Shown here one piece after another: positions 24,856 to 25,524 of a stretch of 25,524 nt of DNA. Below the pieces are notes generated by a model. It was not told the origin of the DNA, made no database searches, and saw only the letters and a list, made by a program, of their open reading frames with translations. Each line of letters begins with the position of its first letter. Within the stretch, counting starts at the first letter, position 1. The stretch lies in contig CAZGLR010000041.1 in the NCBI GenBank assembly GCA_964526635.1, positions 1 to 25,524 of the forward strand, in the 5' to 3' direction. This DNA comes from CAZGLR01 sp964526635 (GTDB taxonomy: Bacteria; Zixibacteria; MSB-5A5; GN15; JAAZOE01). The position numbers and the translations under genes are program-made.

Positions 24856-25062
24856 ATGTTTGGCGGTGCTCTGGGACCAACGGAACTCATTATTATATTT
24901 TTGGTCGTGCTCCTGCTCTTTGGCGCAAAACGAATTCCCGATATCGCCACCGGCATAGGCCGCGGTATTCGCGATTTCAAAAAGGCGATGAAGGACACCA
25001 AAAATGAAATCATGACAGAAGACATCGAGTCGGACAAAAAAAACGGGAAGAAGGATGATTAG
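24856..25062 (+). CDS. tatA: Twin-arginine translocase TatA/TatE subunit
   Basis: 68 residues: a short N-terminus (GALGPTE), one helix (LIIIFLVVLLLF, ~10-22), the FGAKRIPD hinge, an amphipathic helix (IATGIGRGIRDFKKAM) and a charged tail ending KKNGKKDD. It forms the pore-like oligomer of the Tat pathway that exports folded proteins. Ribosome site GGAGGTGA (24844-24851) is near perfect, suggesting high expression, as TatA needs. tatC and tatB are not in the window. The stop overlaps the next start by eight bases. Confidence 0.92.
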   Translation: MFGGALGPTELIIIFLVVLLLFGAKRIPDIATGIGRGIRDFKKAMKDTKNEIMTEDIESDKKNGKKDD

Positions 25063-25513
25063 GTTTACCGAAGAGGATGCCAACAAGGTTGGCCGTATTC
25101 TCGGCGCGGATAAGTTCACCAACCATGGGGACCATTACCGCATTCGCCTTGAAAACCGTGAGGAAAAACGGCTCCTGACGCTCGAGATTTATCCCGAAAT
25201 CCTGCTGGGTAACAAAAATGGTATGCTGGTCGTCGTGTACACTTCAAGCGCTCATCTGCAACTCCACAATTGCAGCGGCTATGTCTGCTCGGAAGAACTC
25301 GGCGAAGTTACCTTTGTCGCCGAAACCGACGGCACCCTGTCGGGTATCGTCGTGGAGCAGGGTGCCGGTTGCTCCCTCTATGCCGGTCTCGACCGCAGTC
25401 TGATCTCATCCGACTTTACTCAGCTCGGAGTCGAAGTGATGCTCTCGGGTGTCGCCCTGTCGCTGGCTGAAGAAATTATCGATGCCGAAAAAGAAAAAAA
25501 GGACGAGCAATAA
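25055..25513 (+). CDS. Conserved-looking soluble protein of unknown function
   Basis: 152 residues, no signal peptide or membrane helix. Composition and alternating strands (RIRLENREEKRLLTLEIY, MLVVVYTSSAHLQLHNC, GEVTFVAETDGTLSGIVVEQ) suggest an all-beta or alpha/beta fold with a charged C-terminal helix (LAEEIIDAEKEKKDEQ). Three Cys (in HNCSGYVC and AGCS) are spaced as a possible metal or redox set, weakly. The start ATG 25055 overlaps tatA by eight bases, so it is translationally coupled. The stop lies inside the loop of the terminator. I do not recognise the family. Confidence 0.75.
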   Translation: MIRFTEEDANKVGRILGADKFTNHGDHYRIRLENREEKRLLTLEIYPEILLGNKNGMLVVVYTSSAHLQLHNCSGYVCSEELGEVTFVAETDGTLSGIVVEQGAGCSLYAGLDRSLISSDFTQLGVEVMLSGVALSLAEEIIDAEKEKKDEQ

Positions 25514-25524
25514 GCTCGTCCTTT
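25498..25524 (+). terminator. Terminator hairpin at the end of the eleven-gene operon
   Basis: Perfect 11-bp stem aaaggacgagc (25498-25508) and gctcgtccttt (25514-25524), loop aataa, which contains the TAA stop. The window ends in the T-run, so its full length is unseen. The left arm is part of the last codons of the coding sequence (Lys-Asp-Glu-Gln). Confidence 0.8.

Overview
The window looks like a metagenome-assembled scaffold from a Gram-negative bacterium of the FCB superphylum. Candidate phyla such as Zixibacteria or KSB1 are my best guess, from gene content only. The pointers are two large secreted peptidases ending in FlgD-Ig-like tails of the NYPNPFNP type, a PorV/PorQ-like outer-membrane protein, a TonB-receptor-like barrel with a carboxypeptidase-regulatory N-terminus, and moderate GC (about 50-53% in the lines I counted). 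Two 10-N runs mark scaffold joins. Both interrupt genes that were almost certainly intact, and each has a few dozen unrelated bases on one side. The first ~440 bases are a GC-rich RND transporter fragment running in frame into a sigma-54 activator, most likely an assembly chimera.

Layout. (1) 1-2365: RND fragment, then a TPR-GAF-AAA+-Fis sigma-54 activator, closed by a terminator. (2) 2475-3245: a LipM/LplA-family lipoate enzyme, possibly leaderless. (3) 3539-10270: an envelope operon of a TonB-receptor-like protein with eight calcium-binding-type loops, a PorV/PorQ-like barrel and a large lipoprotein with an AT-richer internal block. It has a structured leader and ends in a bidirectional terminator. 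(4) 10390-12516, minus strand: a GT-C glycosyltransferase with a TPR tail. (5) 12803-18573: an S8 and an M6 peptidase in tandem, behind a near-consensus sigma-54 promoter with a perfect 14-bp palindrome upstream. (6) 18707-25513: eleven tightly packed genes (ecfT, truA, FSA-type transaldolase, purB, psd, pssA, purS, purQ, a DUF4321 protein, tatA, an unknown) behind a near-consensus sigma-70 promoter and ended by a hairpin.

How the parts may work together. The receptor/PorV/lipoprotein trio and the FlgD-tailed peptidases fit a type-IX-like export and surface-attachment economy, with the GT-C protein a possible envelope or protein glycosylase (inference). The sigma-54 activator and the sigma-54 promoter in front of the peptidases suggest that peptidase export is switched on by a signal, but nothing in the sequence proves that this activator is the one used. 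The last operon is housekeeping: tRNA modification, purine synthesis, phosphatidylethanolamine synthesis, a vitamin-uptake component and Tat export. The most unusual items are the calcium-loop array in the receptor, the sigma-54/palindrome control of the protease pair, two candidate leaderless genes with identical promoter-to-start spacing, and the mosaic lipoprotein. No tRNA, rRNA, CRISPR array, insertion sequence or phage gene was seen.
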